Shown in pieces: positions 1 through 30,800 of a stretch of 64,000 bases of DNA; positions within the stretch are counted from its first letter, which is position 1, and each line of letters starts with the position of its first letter. Source of the stretch: Bolinopsis microptera (Eukaryota > Ctenophora > Tentaculata > Lobata > Bolinopsidae). The DNA lies in contig NC_087079.1 in the NCBI RefSeq assembly GCF_026151205.1, positions 6,358,169-6,422,168 of the forward strand, given 5' to 3'. The position numbers and the translations under genes are program-made. A model generated the notes under the pieces. That model did not search any database, was not told where the DNA came from, and worked only from the letters and a program-made list of their open reading frames with translations.

Positions 1-152
1 GAAGTTTTCCCGGCAGAACAGTCATTTTCTTTAAGCGAGTTGGGAGAAATCCATTCAAAGCGTCCTTGAACCTGATTTGATAAATTAACCACCAACCAAC
101 GTACTTATTAACCAGCGATTTTGAATATTGACTTAACTGACCGTCTGATCAG

Positions 153-19024
<18,872 letters not shown>

Positions 19025-19611
19025 TGGTGATACTGATAGTGAAACTGATCCCTTAGTTTCTCTTTCGTTTTCCGAGTGAACTTTATCTTTTTTGTACATG
19101 TTTTTCGGAGTGGAGACTACAGTTCAGTTTTTATTCAGCAACAAACTCAGTTAGTTCAGCTTTGGACTGTGTATTGGAAAAAGTTACCAAAAATATACGT
19201 GGCAGCTCCCAGCGAATTCAACGAAAATCAACGAAAACATTTTTGGGTGTTACAATGTCGCGGAGTTAAGCATCTTGCGATATCTGACGAATGACGATCT
19301 ATCTTACACCGACTTGGTGATAAATAATGAAATTGTTTGTTTTACTCTATGCTAGGATACGTGCAGGATTAAAATCACCTTTAGAATTACTATATTACAT
19401 TTCTAGATAGTTAGTTAGTTTGTGAATTTTGTTTTTTGACGCCATTCAGTTTTAGGCTACATTCTTTAAGTTTAGGTATAGTTTTTTGTTAAATAGAAGA
19501 ACATGTAATACGACAATTTATAAGGTGGTAGTCGTAGAATTGATTGATCACTTATTATTTATTTTTCTATTTTTGGTTGCTAATTTATAATGAGAATGTA
19601 TTTGATCGATG

Positions 19612-19617
19612 AATAAA
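19612..19617 (+). terminator. Polyadenylation signal of the catenin gene
   Basis: AATAAA about 590 bases past the catenin stop codon (TGA 19022-19024), in AT-rich sequence with no competing gene. The interval 19025-19611 is taken as the 3' UTR. Confidence 0.5.
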
Positions 19618-20151
19618 CTTGTTTGAAATTGCTATATTTCGAAACTTTAACTTTGAGAACATACATTTATTTATTAAGTTTATCGTGCCACACACAGTGA
19701 AGAGTCCGTGAAGGCTATTATTATTATTGTCGCAAAAAACTATATTAGACAATCTGAGCCTACAGTTCTGGTTCGTAGCCAGTTAAGTTCAAAATTAATT
19801 TTGAAAAATTGGAACTAAGTTCAATATATTAAAAAATAAATGTCACCACCACATTGTAACGCGATGCGTTACTGTGCCGCGCCGCGCACTCAATGAGGCT
19901 TCTCACAGATCGGCGAGATGCGCTACTGTGCCGCGCCGAGCTGAGATGAATTGACATCGTCAATTAACCACCACACAGTTCATCAAGTATCTTGCTAACC
20001 TTGTACGCCATGATAATCGAATAGCTTAAAATAAATTTCAGGAGACGAACGGATCATTAGGTTATGGGTAAATTTCTGTGTAAATCAGAATGTGACACAC
20101 ACTTTGGTTTAGTGTGTCACACACAGTCCTTGAAGGCTATTATTATTATTA
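19618..20151. repeat. Intergenic DNA with short direct repeats
   Basis: Two direct repeats are visible. GTGAAGGCTATTATTATTAT-type sequence next to CACACACAGT occurs near 19690-19730 and 20098-20152. A CTACTGTGCCGCGCCG block occurs twice at about 19867-19886 and 19920-19940. No gene is recognised. Confidence 0.5.
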
Positions 20152-20504
20152 TCGCTCGTCTAAAAAATTATCACGTGACTTCAGACTTGGGTTTTTACAG
20201 TTTTGCAGCCGAACAAGACAGTTTTAGTTAACATAAACTTTAACCTTAATCGTAGCCCCGAAGCTAACCATAACCCTTACCACAACCATAACCCGGGCCC
20301 TAAACAATCGAATTCGTATTTTACTAGCCTGTCACGTGACCTAAACGGTTTTTTGCCCATAACTCTCCGACTCCAGGGAAGTATTTTATAACCCTACTTC
20401 ATGGCGGGTGATTCGGAATCAGCGTCCAAAAATACACCGATTTAGATCACTTTCATGCCCAAAGGGCCTTTTCACAAGAATTTTCTTAAAATTTGGGCGA
20501 GCGA
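20152..20504. mobile_element. MITE copy A (TCGCTCGCCCAAA-type termini)
   Basis: The element starts TCGCTCGTCTAAA and ends TTTGGGCGAGCGA, imperfect terminal inverted repeats flanked by TA-rich bases. The interior shares a series of blocks with 49526-49936 in the same element orientation: ATTATCACGTGACTT, TTGCAGCCGAACAA, a degenerate CCCTAA-like stretch, TTTTACTAGCCTGT, TTTTTTGCCCATAACTC and GGGTGATTCGGAATCAG. There is no ORF of its own. Confidence 0.75.
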
Positions 20505-20952
20505 TATAGTTGTCATACGCTGTTTGACGGATGTTGCTATGTGCTAGTCTAAATTTCTTCGAAGTAGCGCGCGCCGCTTTCTTCTCGAAATGGCCGGGCC
20601 AGATCATTAACAATGGTCAAATACGTTACATGACCCGCCGCGCACGAGTGCGCGGCTCCCCTGCATGTATCGTCGAAACTCTACTACTATAGTGAAGCGA
20701 CAGTTGGGGTCACCACGTGATACAATTACAAATACAACGATTTAGTAGGAGCAGAATTCAACTGCAAGGCGAAAATAATACCATAAGCCGCAAAAATAAA
20801 CTGAAAATAGCAGCTTTCATTTTATTATATTAACAGGTGATACTTTTATTTGTAAAATATCTGTTCCAGGACCGTCGACGAGTCCAACTCGGCGCGCGTC
20901 CTGGTAGGTTATAAACCTACAATCATGAATCATTTTACTGATAGTGATATTA

Positions 20953-21606
20953 ATGATCTCTACAGTGGTCATTGCAGTGATATCCCTTTTTCCAGTTTTG
21001 GAAAAATTTTCTGAATGGTTTAGTCTATGACCAGCATTTTTACGTTATTCAGAGTTATTACGGTAGGTCGAAGAACAGGATCCTTAAATGGGCTCTCATC
21101 GAAAATCTGGTAAGGACTATGTTTTTATCGGACTATGGAAATCTTGATGGCAAGATTGCACGAGTCGATTTCTATTATATGGCAATGACGGAGTTTGCCT
21201 TTTTAAGTACTTCGTGACCCGAGATGACCCTCAATGGTTGTTCACAATATCAGTCCTCACTATCAACATCGTCTGCTTTGTTATTGTCACTGTATCTTCA
21301 TCAACATCTCCACCATAAAATCTTCCAGTTTACTTACAAAAGGTGAAGGTCCCACCGCTGACAAGGTTAACAAGAGAAACTTAAAGCTACAGCAGAAAGT
21401 GGCCACCATTATTATCACTGACTTTCTTTGTTGGGTTCCCTTTGTCTTGGTTTGCTTCCTGCACTTTTTTGAAGTGCTAAACGCTTCACCTCAATACGGA
21501 CTCTTCTCGATCATCCTGCTGCCGATCAACTCTGTGATAAACCCGTTCTTGTACAACGAGATAATGATGCGACAAACGGATAAGGTGAGCCAGCTAGTAG
21601 GAAAGT
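20953..21606 (+). pseudogene. Broken rhodopsin-family GPCR (LGR/relaxin-receptor type), TM4-TM7 region
   Basis: From 21181 one frame gives GNDGVCLFKYFV, an extracellular loop 2 with the conserved Cys, then WLFTISVLTINIVCFVIVTV, a TM5. It shifts frame near 21290 and continues INISTIKSS and KLQQKVATIIITDFLCWVPF (TM6, CWxP) to LLPINSVINPFLYNEI (TM7, NPxxY type). The TDxLCWxPF and LPINSxxNPxLY spellings are those of LGR/RXFP receptors. A possible TM4 (VVIAVISLFPVL) lies at about 20965-21000. The frame ends abruptly where an antisense LINE piece begins at about 21600. The frameshift and missing amino-terminal half point to a pseudogene. Confidence 0.6.
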
Positions 21607-22045
21607 CCTGTTGGGCTAAAACAGGGCAGATTAGATGAGCTGACTTTTTGATTACACGGATTGGGATATCACTAGATTTGCCATTTTCAAACTTGGAAAT
21701 TATTTCCATGAGCTCAGTATGTGAACAACAGTCAGTTAGGAATATAGAGGCAGAGCTATTGTTGGATGGCAGGAGGTAGTCTTCAAATGTTGAAAATTCA
21801 GAAGCCTGTATAGGCAGGTCAGCTATTGATTCATTTAGAGTGGAGGCAATGAAGTTAAAGTATTTGTTGAACTCGTTTGCAATAACCCTTCTGTTGTGAC
21901 AGCGATGTGAAAAGTTTGAAGAAAGTGGGACTTTTGAGTCTCGAGATATGCGCCTTTGTGACCCCCAAAATTGCCCCTTTGGATAAGGTTTCCTGTGTTT
22001 GCAAGAATATCTTGAGTTCGGCTTCTTAAAATTGGCCGAAAATTT
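21600..22045 (-). mobile_element. LINE reverse-transcriptase fragment
   Basis: The minus-strand reading includes VIANEFNKYFNFIASTLNES, FSTFEDYLLP, FLTDCCSHTELMEIISKFEN and GKSSDIPIRVIKKSAHLICP. These are the pre-RT and finger region of jockey/CR1/RTE-like non-LTR elements (IAxxFNxYFxxIG, then ExxxIIxxLxxxKSSGxDxI). The core expected GKSSG-x-D spelling is degraded, and the element is truncated at both ends, abutting the GPCR fragment. Confidence 0.7.
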
Positions 22046-22049
22046 CACC

Positions 22050-22700
22050 GATTATCCGTCTCCTGGCCATACAAATGTGTGAAAAGTTTGAGTAAACTGT
22101 AAAGCAATGTTTTACTCTTATGAAATGCATTAGAAACCACCCTACAACTAAAAGAGCCGTAAACGTGACAACTCCTACAAAAAAGGAGAAGAAACAGAAA
22201 TAGAAATTCGGTTCTCTGGGTCACCGTCAAATAGCAACTACTGCTACGTTCGGCTTGTCTGATATTCTGTTGTTGAATTATAGCAGGAACGAGGATAATT
22301 GAAAGCCATCCTTGAAGTGAGGTCACAGTGAAAACAGAACTAGTTTGATGACTCTAGAAATGAAGTTAGGGACTGATTTCTCACTCTCATCTTTAACACT
22401 CTCCAGCTTACAGGATGTATCTGGAATTTCACCGAAGCAGTTGTGTAGCATAAATATGGGAGGTAAAGAGATTGGCAGTACAATGAGAAGGGTGAGTATC
22501 TTCCAACCCAGCAGCTCCAACAGCAGGTATCTCAGCACGGCCGACCAGATCCCACCAACTGTGCAACTGCAAACCACGGAGATTATCAGCATTGTGTCCT
22601 CCAGAACCTTCTTAAAAGAAATCAGTTGAGCGATCATCTCGCAATGCAGAGCGAAGTTCAGTCCAACACATGATTCATCTAGAACTTCCCACCAGGACAT
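22050..22700 (-). pseudogene. Possible membrane-transporter fragment (MFS-like?), frameshifted
   Basis: The minus strand from 22700 reads SWWEVLDESC, then VLEDTMLIISVVCSCTVGGI, LLLELLGWKILTLLIVLPIS and LPPIFMLHNC: two hydrophobic helices with an ELLGWK turn resembling the TM5-TM6 region of SV2/SVOP-like or organic-ion MFS transporters. It overlaps by a few bases a second frame (TSLQGWLSIILVPAI) that stays hydrophobic to about 22140. No start, no complete fold and no diagnostic sugar-porter motif is present. Family assignment is a weak inference. Confidence 0.3.
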
Positions 22701-23237
22701 CAGATCTCTCTGTATTTATAAGTTAAAACCATGCGTCCGTAAGAAGGACAGTTAAACGTTTGGTTTACAATTTGTTTTGACAATGGTTTACTATTTGTTT
22801 AGACTAAACAACAATTAGTGAGCTGGCCACAGAGTTGAGAGTCTGATTTCGTATTTCATAGTCAATTCCTATATTGAGATTTTCATTTGTTTAATATTCT
22901 ACCTGCGGCTACAACACATGTAACTTCTTGAATTCAGCCTAAAACATGACATCATAAGTGCAAACTCGCCTCTTAGCAAGTTATTATCATCATAAACTGC
23001 GAAAAATCGGTTAAATGGGTCATTAGCGACCCACTAGGACCACAAAATTGATTAATTAAATACAATGTTGCAAACTTTTACAAATATTAGTACAAAAACA
23101 TATTATATCTTGGTCATTACTCCTGTACGTTGATTTAACTTCTTAAATCGATCAACTGGGTCAATAACGACACACTCGGAAGTTGAACCACTTCATTAAT
23201 TATCACATATAATAATAAAACTTCACATCAGAGAATC
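22701..23237. other. Intergenic, nothing recognised
   Basis: AT-rich sequence upstream of the FAD oxidase. It presumably includes its promoter and 5' UTR, but no promoter motif stands out. Confidence 0.5.
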
Positions 23238-24708
23238 ATGTGTGAAAAGAAAGTAAAGTCTCCTGGATCAGATATTTCGTACGATGTTTGTGTTGTGGGT
23301 GCGGGAGCGTTTGGCTCGTGTACTGCATACCATCTCTCTAAATTCCCGAACTTGGATATCTGTCTAGTGGGACCTGGTTGGTAAATGTATAAATTTCATT
23401 TTCCTATATATAATAATTGATTGCGGCTGCCTCATTCAGATTTTTATATAAATAATTTATTTTAAATAACACAAAACAAATACTATTACTAGAGTATTAA
23501 TACACTTACCCCTCCAATAGCTTTTTGGATTGTTTTAAAAAATTGAAAAAATCTCAACAATATACAGAACTGAAATGATCTGATGTAAAATTGCAGGAGA
23601 ACCAGAAAAGAAGAGCAGGAAAGAAGCAGTGTTCGGGTGCCACTACGACGAAGGCAGGATAACACGAGTCATATCAGATGTTAAAACGTTCCAGCTGCTA
23701 TCGTACCGCAGTACTCTCAAGTTCGCCCAGTTGGAAAGAGAGTCTGGGCTCAAGATTTTCTCCGAAGTAGGATACGGTATGGTGGGTGTTATAATCGGAA
23801 AGTTCGCTATCGAGGTGAAAAATGGTGACGAATTTTGCGAGAAGAATGGCATTGATTACGAGATTTTGGATGAAAAGACTGACAGCGAAAAATGGAGTTA
23901 TTTTGTTCCCCCGAAAAACTTTACAGGAAGGTTGGTTGGGAAGCTGAGTGGATATCTGAGTATAAGGAACCTTATAAGAGCTGCTAAAGTAGTTGCTAGT
24001 AATACTGGGGTTCACTACAAAGAAATCGTAGCAACTAGTATTCACAAGATAGGTGACATGTTCCAGATAAAACTTGCTGATGACACGATAATCAACAGTA
24101 AAAAAATTGTCCTCGCATGTGGCTCCTTCATCAACTTTTTCGATTTCCCCCTTCAGAAACCTCTCCAACTGGAGTTGATGGGCCACTCTGTCATGAAGTT
24201 TGAAGTAAGTGAAGAGGATTACGAACTAACTAAAGATTTCCCGGCAATGAACTATCGATACGATCCAAAGAACGGAGATGTCTATCTCTTCATCCTACCT
24301 CCAATCCAATACCCAAACGGTAAATATTACATAAAACTAGGCCACACTGCGGACTACCCTGCGGAGGGGTTAGAACAGAGTTTGGGGACGCTGGAGGAGG
24401 TTAAAGATTGGTACTGTATGGAGGATTATACTCCCGCTAGGGATCACTTCACTAAATATTTCAAACAGATGTTCCCCTCAATAGTTCCCGTCTCAGTGCA
24501 GTTAGACCACTGTGTCATATCACTCACTAAAACGGGCAGACAGTATATTGGGTTTGATTCTGAAAATGTTCTGGTGGCGGCTGGCGGCAATGGGGCTTCA
24601 GCAAAAATGGGACTTGAGATTGGGAACATTTGTGCCAATAGCATTGTGAAGGGGGAGTGGGATTACGATTTAGATGAAATCGATTTTAGAATTGTTTATA
24701 AAAAGTAA
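23238..24708 (+). CDS. PIPOX: Sarcosine-oxidase/PIPOX-like FAD-dependent amine oxidase, two exons
   Basis: Exons 23238-23376 and 23597-24708 join in phase (GP then GEPEKKS), giving 416 residues, close to the ~390 of monomeric sarcosine and peroxisomal pipecolate oxidases. Exon 1 carries the dinucleotide-binding start, DVCVVGAGAFGSCTAYHLSK (GxGxxG). Later landmarks of the DAO/MSOX family are IVLACGSF (second nucleotide strand), YYIKLGH, a Cys in DHCVISLTKTGR at the place of the Cys that carries covalent FAD in this family, and NVLVAAGGNGASAKMGLEIG near the end. Expected chemistry: oxidation of N-methyl or cyclic secondary amino acids with release of hydrogen peroxide. The carboxy terminus is RIVYKK, so the usual peroxisomal SKL-type signal is not seen. 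The first donor is GTTGGT; the stronger-looking GTAAAT four bases on would break the frame. Substrate cannot be told from sequence. Confidence 0.87.
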
Positions 24709-25079
24709 ATTTGTTTGAAACTGGAATTGTCTAATTATCACTGTCCATTTATTTATAATAGTGTATTAGCTGAACTGTTTGATAATCAGTTTAGGAAACA
24801 ATCCAACGTATTTTTTCTACGGTCCAAAATCCAACTAAAATTAAATCACTCACCTAGGAATCTTAATTTTTTTACAGAAGGGCCCTGAGCATATGAAAGT
24901 AGCATCATTAGATGTATTCTCGATGTTGATTCCAAAACAACTCAAAAACATGATTACAATTATCAATATTACAAAAAAATTGTTTATTGTGACAAAATTT
25001 ACATTAGACTAAAATCCACTAAAATTAAAATAGCTGCGTTGTTTCAACACCAACTAGGAAGCGAAAAAGCTGAACATTA
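24709..25079. other. Intergenic, nothing coding recognised
   Basis: This is AT-rich 3' flank of the FAD oxidase. Bases 24880-24950 loosely resemble the end of the MITE family (GGGCCCTGAG, TATGAAAGTA, GATTCC), perhaps an old solo end. Confidence 0.4.
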
Positions 25080-25082
25080 GGT

Positions 25083-25168
25083 GGCTCATGTCCGCCATCG
25101 TTTTTTAATCGATTCGAAAAAAACGATGGCGGACATGAGCCATGGCTCATGTCCGCCATCGTTTTTTT
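25083..25168. repeat. Triple-arm palindrome (A, A', A)
   Basis: A 24-bp arm beginning GGCTCATGTCCGCCATCG occurs at 25083-25106, inverted at 25118-25141, and again direct at 25144-25168. The second and third copies form an essentially perfect 50-bp palindrome centred on CATG. Either neighbour can pair with the middle arm. Confidence 0.95.
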
Positions 25169-25437
25169 CCCCGATTTTTTCCGATTTAATGAGTTAAAAA
25201 GTTCCAACAAAATCTTTTAACATATAATTGGTAAAACATTTTCGGACATCTTCAATACCTAATAAGGATAAGGGTTAATACTCCAATTAAATCAGAAAAT
25301 TATAATTAAAACTAAGGGATTTTAGATAAATAAAAGTCAAACTCTCAAAAAAGGAAATGGAAAGCACTCGGGTATGGGGGGTTGTGAGGCCCCGACTAGT
25401 AGAAAATATACTAGTTCATGAAATAATTTAAGGACCA

Positions 25438-26995
25438 TTAGGCATCATGAAAAGTTTTATTTTTAAATAAAAGTGGCATACCAAAAGGATCACATGAATT
25501 AATACCATACGGTTTCAAAGTTCTGAGTTTTTGTATAAGTAGATTTTCGTTAACTTCTAAATTACTAGGACTAGAATTCTTAAGGATAAAAACATTATAA
25601 GAAGCATCAAAATCAGGTCTATTAGAAAGGTTATGCGAGTCTATAAAGTGAGCTGCTAAACTATAAGTGTCACTATCATCAGATAAAAAGTCATCACTAA
25701 GTTTAAAGGAAGGGTTTTCTAATAATTTATAACAGTAAGCTCTATGTTCGGTTACTCTTTCGTGCAAAGTCCTAACGGTACGTCCAACATAGCAGAAAGG
25801 ATACGGACATAATTTACGATTGAATATATAAACTATGTTGTAGCTAGAACAGGTCCCTGGAGCTTGTCTTATCTTGACTCCATTAATACAATAAGATTTT
25901 TCACTTCCTATCATTGCACAACACTTACAATTTTTTTGATGGCAAGGTTCTGTTTTTGTTAAAGTGTTATTCTCTGCATGTAATTGTGAGTTGAGGAGTC
26001 TTCTCCGCAAAGTAGATGAGCCTGATCTTTTAACATAACAGAATAGTCTTTTGCCGGTGTTTCTTTCCTTGCTGGAGGTCTCCGTGTGCTTGTCGTGTCG
26101 GTGTTGGAGGTAGACGACAAACTCGGAGATATCTTTATGGTGGACTCAAACTTTTCAATTATGCCTATCAATGCCACGTCACCTCCAAAGGAGGAGATAA
26201 CACGTATTGTGTTATCAGGGGACACAGGGAGCAATATAGAACTGTTCGAGGTGTCCCTGCAGGTGGGGAGCCTGCGTTCAAATGTTTTCACCTTCGAAGA
26301 GATGTTATTGATCATCTTTATAGGATAGTTTGAGTTCGAAAAGCACTCTTTCAGCTCGTCGATTCTTAGGACCAACCTATCATTGTCATTAATGATACGG
26401 CGGAGACGGAGACATTGGGAATAGATGATGCTGCTCACTGCTGTAGTTATGGTTAGGGTTGGTGAATCCAAAGTATAGATAAGACCTAGAATCAGTTTCC
26501 TTTACATACAGGTCAGTCTGGAGGTTACCATCAACGTCAAATGCAAATTGTATGTCGAGGAAACAAGTAAATCCTCCAGAATCGTCTATGCTGAACTCAT
26601 CTATATTAAGACCTACATTAGTATTACTGAGTCTCGAGTTGACATTAGAGATAAATTCTGAAAACTGTCTTTTTGTTCCATCAAAAAAACCTGCTCCATC
26701 GTCTATCATGTATTATTATCTCTTTACTGTTGGCACGTTTTTCATCAAGTGTTCATCAGAATATACTACTTTTCTCCTGTAATAGTAAACTGCTATATTC
26801 GCAATTTGTATTTTGTACACAGAGGCTTCCTCCTGTTGGTATTCCGACTAGTTGTTGGTACCAATCACCTTCAAATTGGCCAATAGAAGCTCTGAAGCTG
26901 AGGTCCACGAGGGCAAGGATCCATTGTTTGAACTCCTCACTCCATTCCGTTCGATATTCAGTCATAGTAACAGTTAGGGCTTCCATTGCCAAATC
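25438..26995 (-). mobile_element. Degenerate Penelope-like retroelement (RT plus GIY-YIG endonuclease)
   Basis: The minus strand, read from about 26990 down, shows in successive shifted frames: VTMTEYRTEW and LVGIPTGGSLCVQ (RT motif B-like, about 26860-26760); YMIDDGAGFFDG (YxDD-like, about 26700); FLDIQFAFDVDGNLQTDLYV with SRSYLYFG; IYSQCLRLRRIINDNDRL with FSNSNYPIKMINNISSKV; and a carboxy-terminal stretch with Cys-rich HQKNCKCC followed by YIF...CYVGRTVRTLHERVTEHR, the GIY-YIG nuclease core. RT joined to GIY-YIG is the Penelope signature. At least three frame changes and 5' truncation mean it is inactive. Confidence 0.8.
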
Positions 26996-27309
26996 GGATT
27001 TAAGAGAATCAAGACCTTGTAGTCAAAAGCGAAGCTTCTGAGCTAGCGTTCAGTATTGAATGAACTGTTGATGCCGTCTAACCAGCTAAGTGCACCTCAA
27101 AAGTCGATAAGTAGATCCCCACAAAATTGTACGCGTGTAAATTATCATGTGAAAAATCATATGACTCGACCGTACTTTGGGCTTGAGCCAGCTCGTTTAA
27201 CGATTTTCAAACGGCCAATACCAGCTATGCCTATACCACGTGTCTATACCACTTGCCTGACATTCGTTGGTCACGAGTGACGAAAATCGTACGTGGAGCA
27301 GGCTCAAAG

Positions 27310-27475
27310 GAATGGTTAGGGTTAGGGTTAGGGTTGAAGTTGAAACCAAAACAAAATATAGCCAGAAGCAGAATGAAATAGAGTTAAGGTCAATTCGGTA
27401 TGATAAAGTTCTTACTACTTCGGGCACAATAAGAGTTAGGGTAAGGGTTACAGTTAGGGTAAGGATTCAAAACGT
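27310..27475. repeat. Degenerate telomere-like GGGTTA stretches
   Basis: Short TTAGGG-like runs at 27312-27336 and 27432-27465 (GTTAGGGTAAGGGTTACAG) precede the first ~340-bp flank of the satellite block, in the same order as the longer TTAGGG array before the second flank. Confidence 0.75.
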
Positions 27476-27537
27476 ATTATATCTGGTATCCTCTTAAAGT
27501 ACTTCTTAATACAAATCTCTAGCCGTTGACTGCATCA

Positions 27538-27875
27538 AAAAACATGTTTCCTATCAAATGTTACAGCCGGTTGAAAATTGCAGTGTCATTTTAATAGATA
27601 GAAATCCCCTTAATATAAACTTTCTTGGTAAATTGACTAATCCACAATCATCTTCAAATTTAGTGTCATCTGATAGAACTCCTTCGTCCGATCGTAATGT
27701 CGTTGACTAAAGTGAAAAATACCATTCCGATCATAAGATATGACCATTTTAAGATCAAGGTAATGGTAGAGAGGATTCCGTAACAATGTAGGACATTACT
27801 TTGGAAGGTCCTACACGTAGTATAAATTCCTAAAAAAGGGCTATAATCACGTGATAAACCACAAAGACAGGCCTT
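27538..27875. repeat. Direct flank repeat, copy 1
   Basis: Starts AAACATGTTTCCTATCAAAT and runs to the first satellite unit. Nearly identical to 32578-32915 in the same orientation, with a few indels (for example an extra TGTAGGACA segment near 27788 here). Confidence 0.9.
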
Positions 27876-30800
27876 CCAAAGTAACACAAAACCTTCCAAA
27901 GTAACACAAAACCTTCCAAAGTAACACAAAACCTTCCAAAGTAACACAGAAACCTTCCAAAGTAACACAGAAACCTTCCAAAGTAACACAAAACCTTCCA
28001 AAGTAACACAAAACCTTCCGAAGTAACACAGAAACCTTCCAAAGTAACACAAAACCTTCCAAAGTAACACAAAACCTTCCGAAGTAACACAAAACCTTCC
28101 GAAGTAACACAGAAACCTTCCAAAGTAACACAAAACCTTCCAAAGTAACACAAAACCTTCCGAAGTAACACAAAACCTTCCGAAGTAACAGAGAAACCTT
28201 CCGAAGTAACACAGAAACCTTCCGAAGTAACACAGAAACCTTCCAAAGTAACAATAAACCTTCCGAAGTAACAATAAACCTTCCGAAGTAACAATAAAAC
28301 TTCCGAAGTTACACAGAAACCTTCCGAAGTAACACAGAAACCTTCCAAAGTAACAATAAACCTTCCGAAGTAACACAGAAACCTTCCGAAGTAACACAGA
28401 AACCTTCCGAAGTAACACAGAAACCTTCCGAAGTAACACAGAAACCTTCCGAAGTAACAATAAACCTTTTGAAGTAACAATAAACCTTTTGAAATAACAA
28501 TAAACCTTCCGAAGTAACAATAAACCTTCCGAAGTAACACAGAAACCTTCCGAAGTAACACAGAAACCTTCCGAAGTAACACAGAAACCTTCCGAAGTAA
28601 CACAAAAACCTTCCGAAGTAACACAGAAACCTTCCAAAGTAACAATAAACCTTCCGAAGTAACACAGAAACCTTCCGAAGTAACACAGAAACCTTCCGAA
28701 GTAACAATAAACCTTTTGAAGTAACAATAAACCTTTTGAAGTAACAATAAACCTTCCGAAGTAACAATAAACCTTCCGAAGTAACACAGAAACCTTCCGA
28801 AGTAACACAGAAACCTTCCGAAGTAACACAGAAACCTTCCGAAGTAACACAGAAACCTTCCGAAGTAACAGAGAAACCTTCCGAAGTAACACAGAAACCT
28901 TCCGAAGTAACACAGAAACCTTCCAAAGTAACAATAAACCTTCCGAAGTAACAATAAACCTTCCGAAGTAACAATAAAACTTCCGAAGTTACACAGAAAC
29001 CTTCCAAAGTAACAATAAACCTTCCGAAGTAACACAGAAACCTTCCGAAGTAACACAGAAACCTTCCGAAGTAACAATAAACCTTTTGAAGTAACAATAA
29101 ACCTTCCGAAGAAATACAAAAACCTTCCGAAGTAACACAGAAACCTTCCGAAGTAACAATAAACCTTTTGAAGTAACACAGAAACCTTCCAAAGTAACAC
29201 AAAACCTTCCGAAGTAACACAAAACCTTCCGAAGTAACACAGAAACCTTCCGAAGTAACACAGAAACCTTCCGAAGTAACACAGAAACCTTCCAAAGTAA
29301 CAATAAACCTTCCGAAGTAACAATAAACCTTCCGAAGTAACAATAAAACTTCCGAAGTTACACAGAAACCTTCCGAAGTAACACAGAAACCTTCCAAAGT
29401 AACAATAAACCTTCCGAAGTAACACAGAAACCTTCCGAAGTAACACAGAAACCTTCCGAAGTAACACAGAAACCTTCCGAAGTAACACAGAAACCTTCCG
29501 AAGTAACAATAAACCTTTTGAAGTAACAATAAACCTTTTGAAATAACAATAAACCTTCCGAAGTAACAATAAACCTTCCGAAGTAACAATAAAACTTCCG
29601 AAGTTACACAGAAACCTTCCGAAGTAACACAGAAACCTTCCGAAGTAACACAAAAACCTTCCGAAGTAACACAGAAACCTTCCAAAGTAACAATAAACCT
29701 TCCGAAGTAACACAGAAACCTTCCGAAGTAACACAGAAACCTTCCGAAGTAACAATAAACCTTTTGAAGTAACAATAAACCTTTTGAAGTAACAATAAAC
29801 CTTCCGAAGTAACAATAAACCTTCCGAAGTAACACAGAAACCTTCCGAAGTAACACAGAAACCTTCCGAAGTAACACAGAAACCTTCCGAAGTAACACAG
29901 AAACCTTCCGAAGTAACACAGAAACCTTCCGAAGTAACACAGAAACCTTCCGAAGTAACAATAAACCTTTTGAAGTAACAATAAACCTTCCGAAGTAACA
30001 ATAAACCTTCCGAAGTAACAATAAACCTTCCGAAGTAACACAGAAACCTTCCGAAGTAACAATAAACCTTTTGAAGTAACAATAAACCTTCCGAAGAAAT
30101 ACAAAAACCTTCCGAAGTAACACAGAAACCTTCCGAAGTAACACAGAAACCTTCCGAAGTAACAATAAACCTTTTGAAGTAACAATAAACCTTCCGAAGA
30201 AATACAAAAACCTTCCGAAGTAACACAGAAACCTTTTGAAGTAACAATAAACCTTCCGAAGAAATACAAAAACCTTCCGAAGTAACACAGAAACCTTCCG
30301 AAGTAACAATAAACCTTTTGAAGTAACAATAAACCTTCCGAAGAAATACAAAAACCTTCCGAAGTAACACAGAAACCTTCCGAAGTAACAATAAACCTTT
30401 TGAAGTAACAATAAACCTTCCGAAGAAATACAAAAACCTTCCGAAGTAACACAGAAACCTTTTGAAGTAACAATAAACCTTCCGAAGAAATACAAAAACC
30501 TTCCGAAGTAACACAGAAACCTTCCGAAGTAACAATAAACCTTTTGAAGTAACAATAAACCTTCCGAAGAAATACAAAAACCTTCCGAAGTAACACAGAA
30601 ACCTTCCGAAGTAACAATAAACCTTTTGAAGTAACAATAAACCTTTTGAAGTAACACAGAAACCTTCCGAAGTAACACAAAACCTTCCGAAGTAACAATA
30701 AACCTTTTGAAGTAACACAGAAACCTTCCGAAGTAACACAAAACCTTCCGAAGTAACAATAAACCTTTTGAAGTAACAATAAACCTTCCGAAGAAATACA

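Noticed and set aside
22345-22629. 94-codon plus-strand ORF
   Set aside because: Shadow of the more protein-like hydrophobic minus-strand frame over the same bases.
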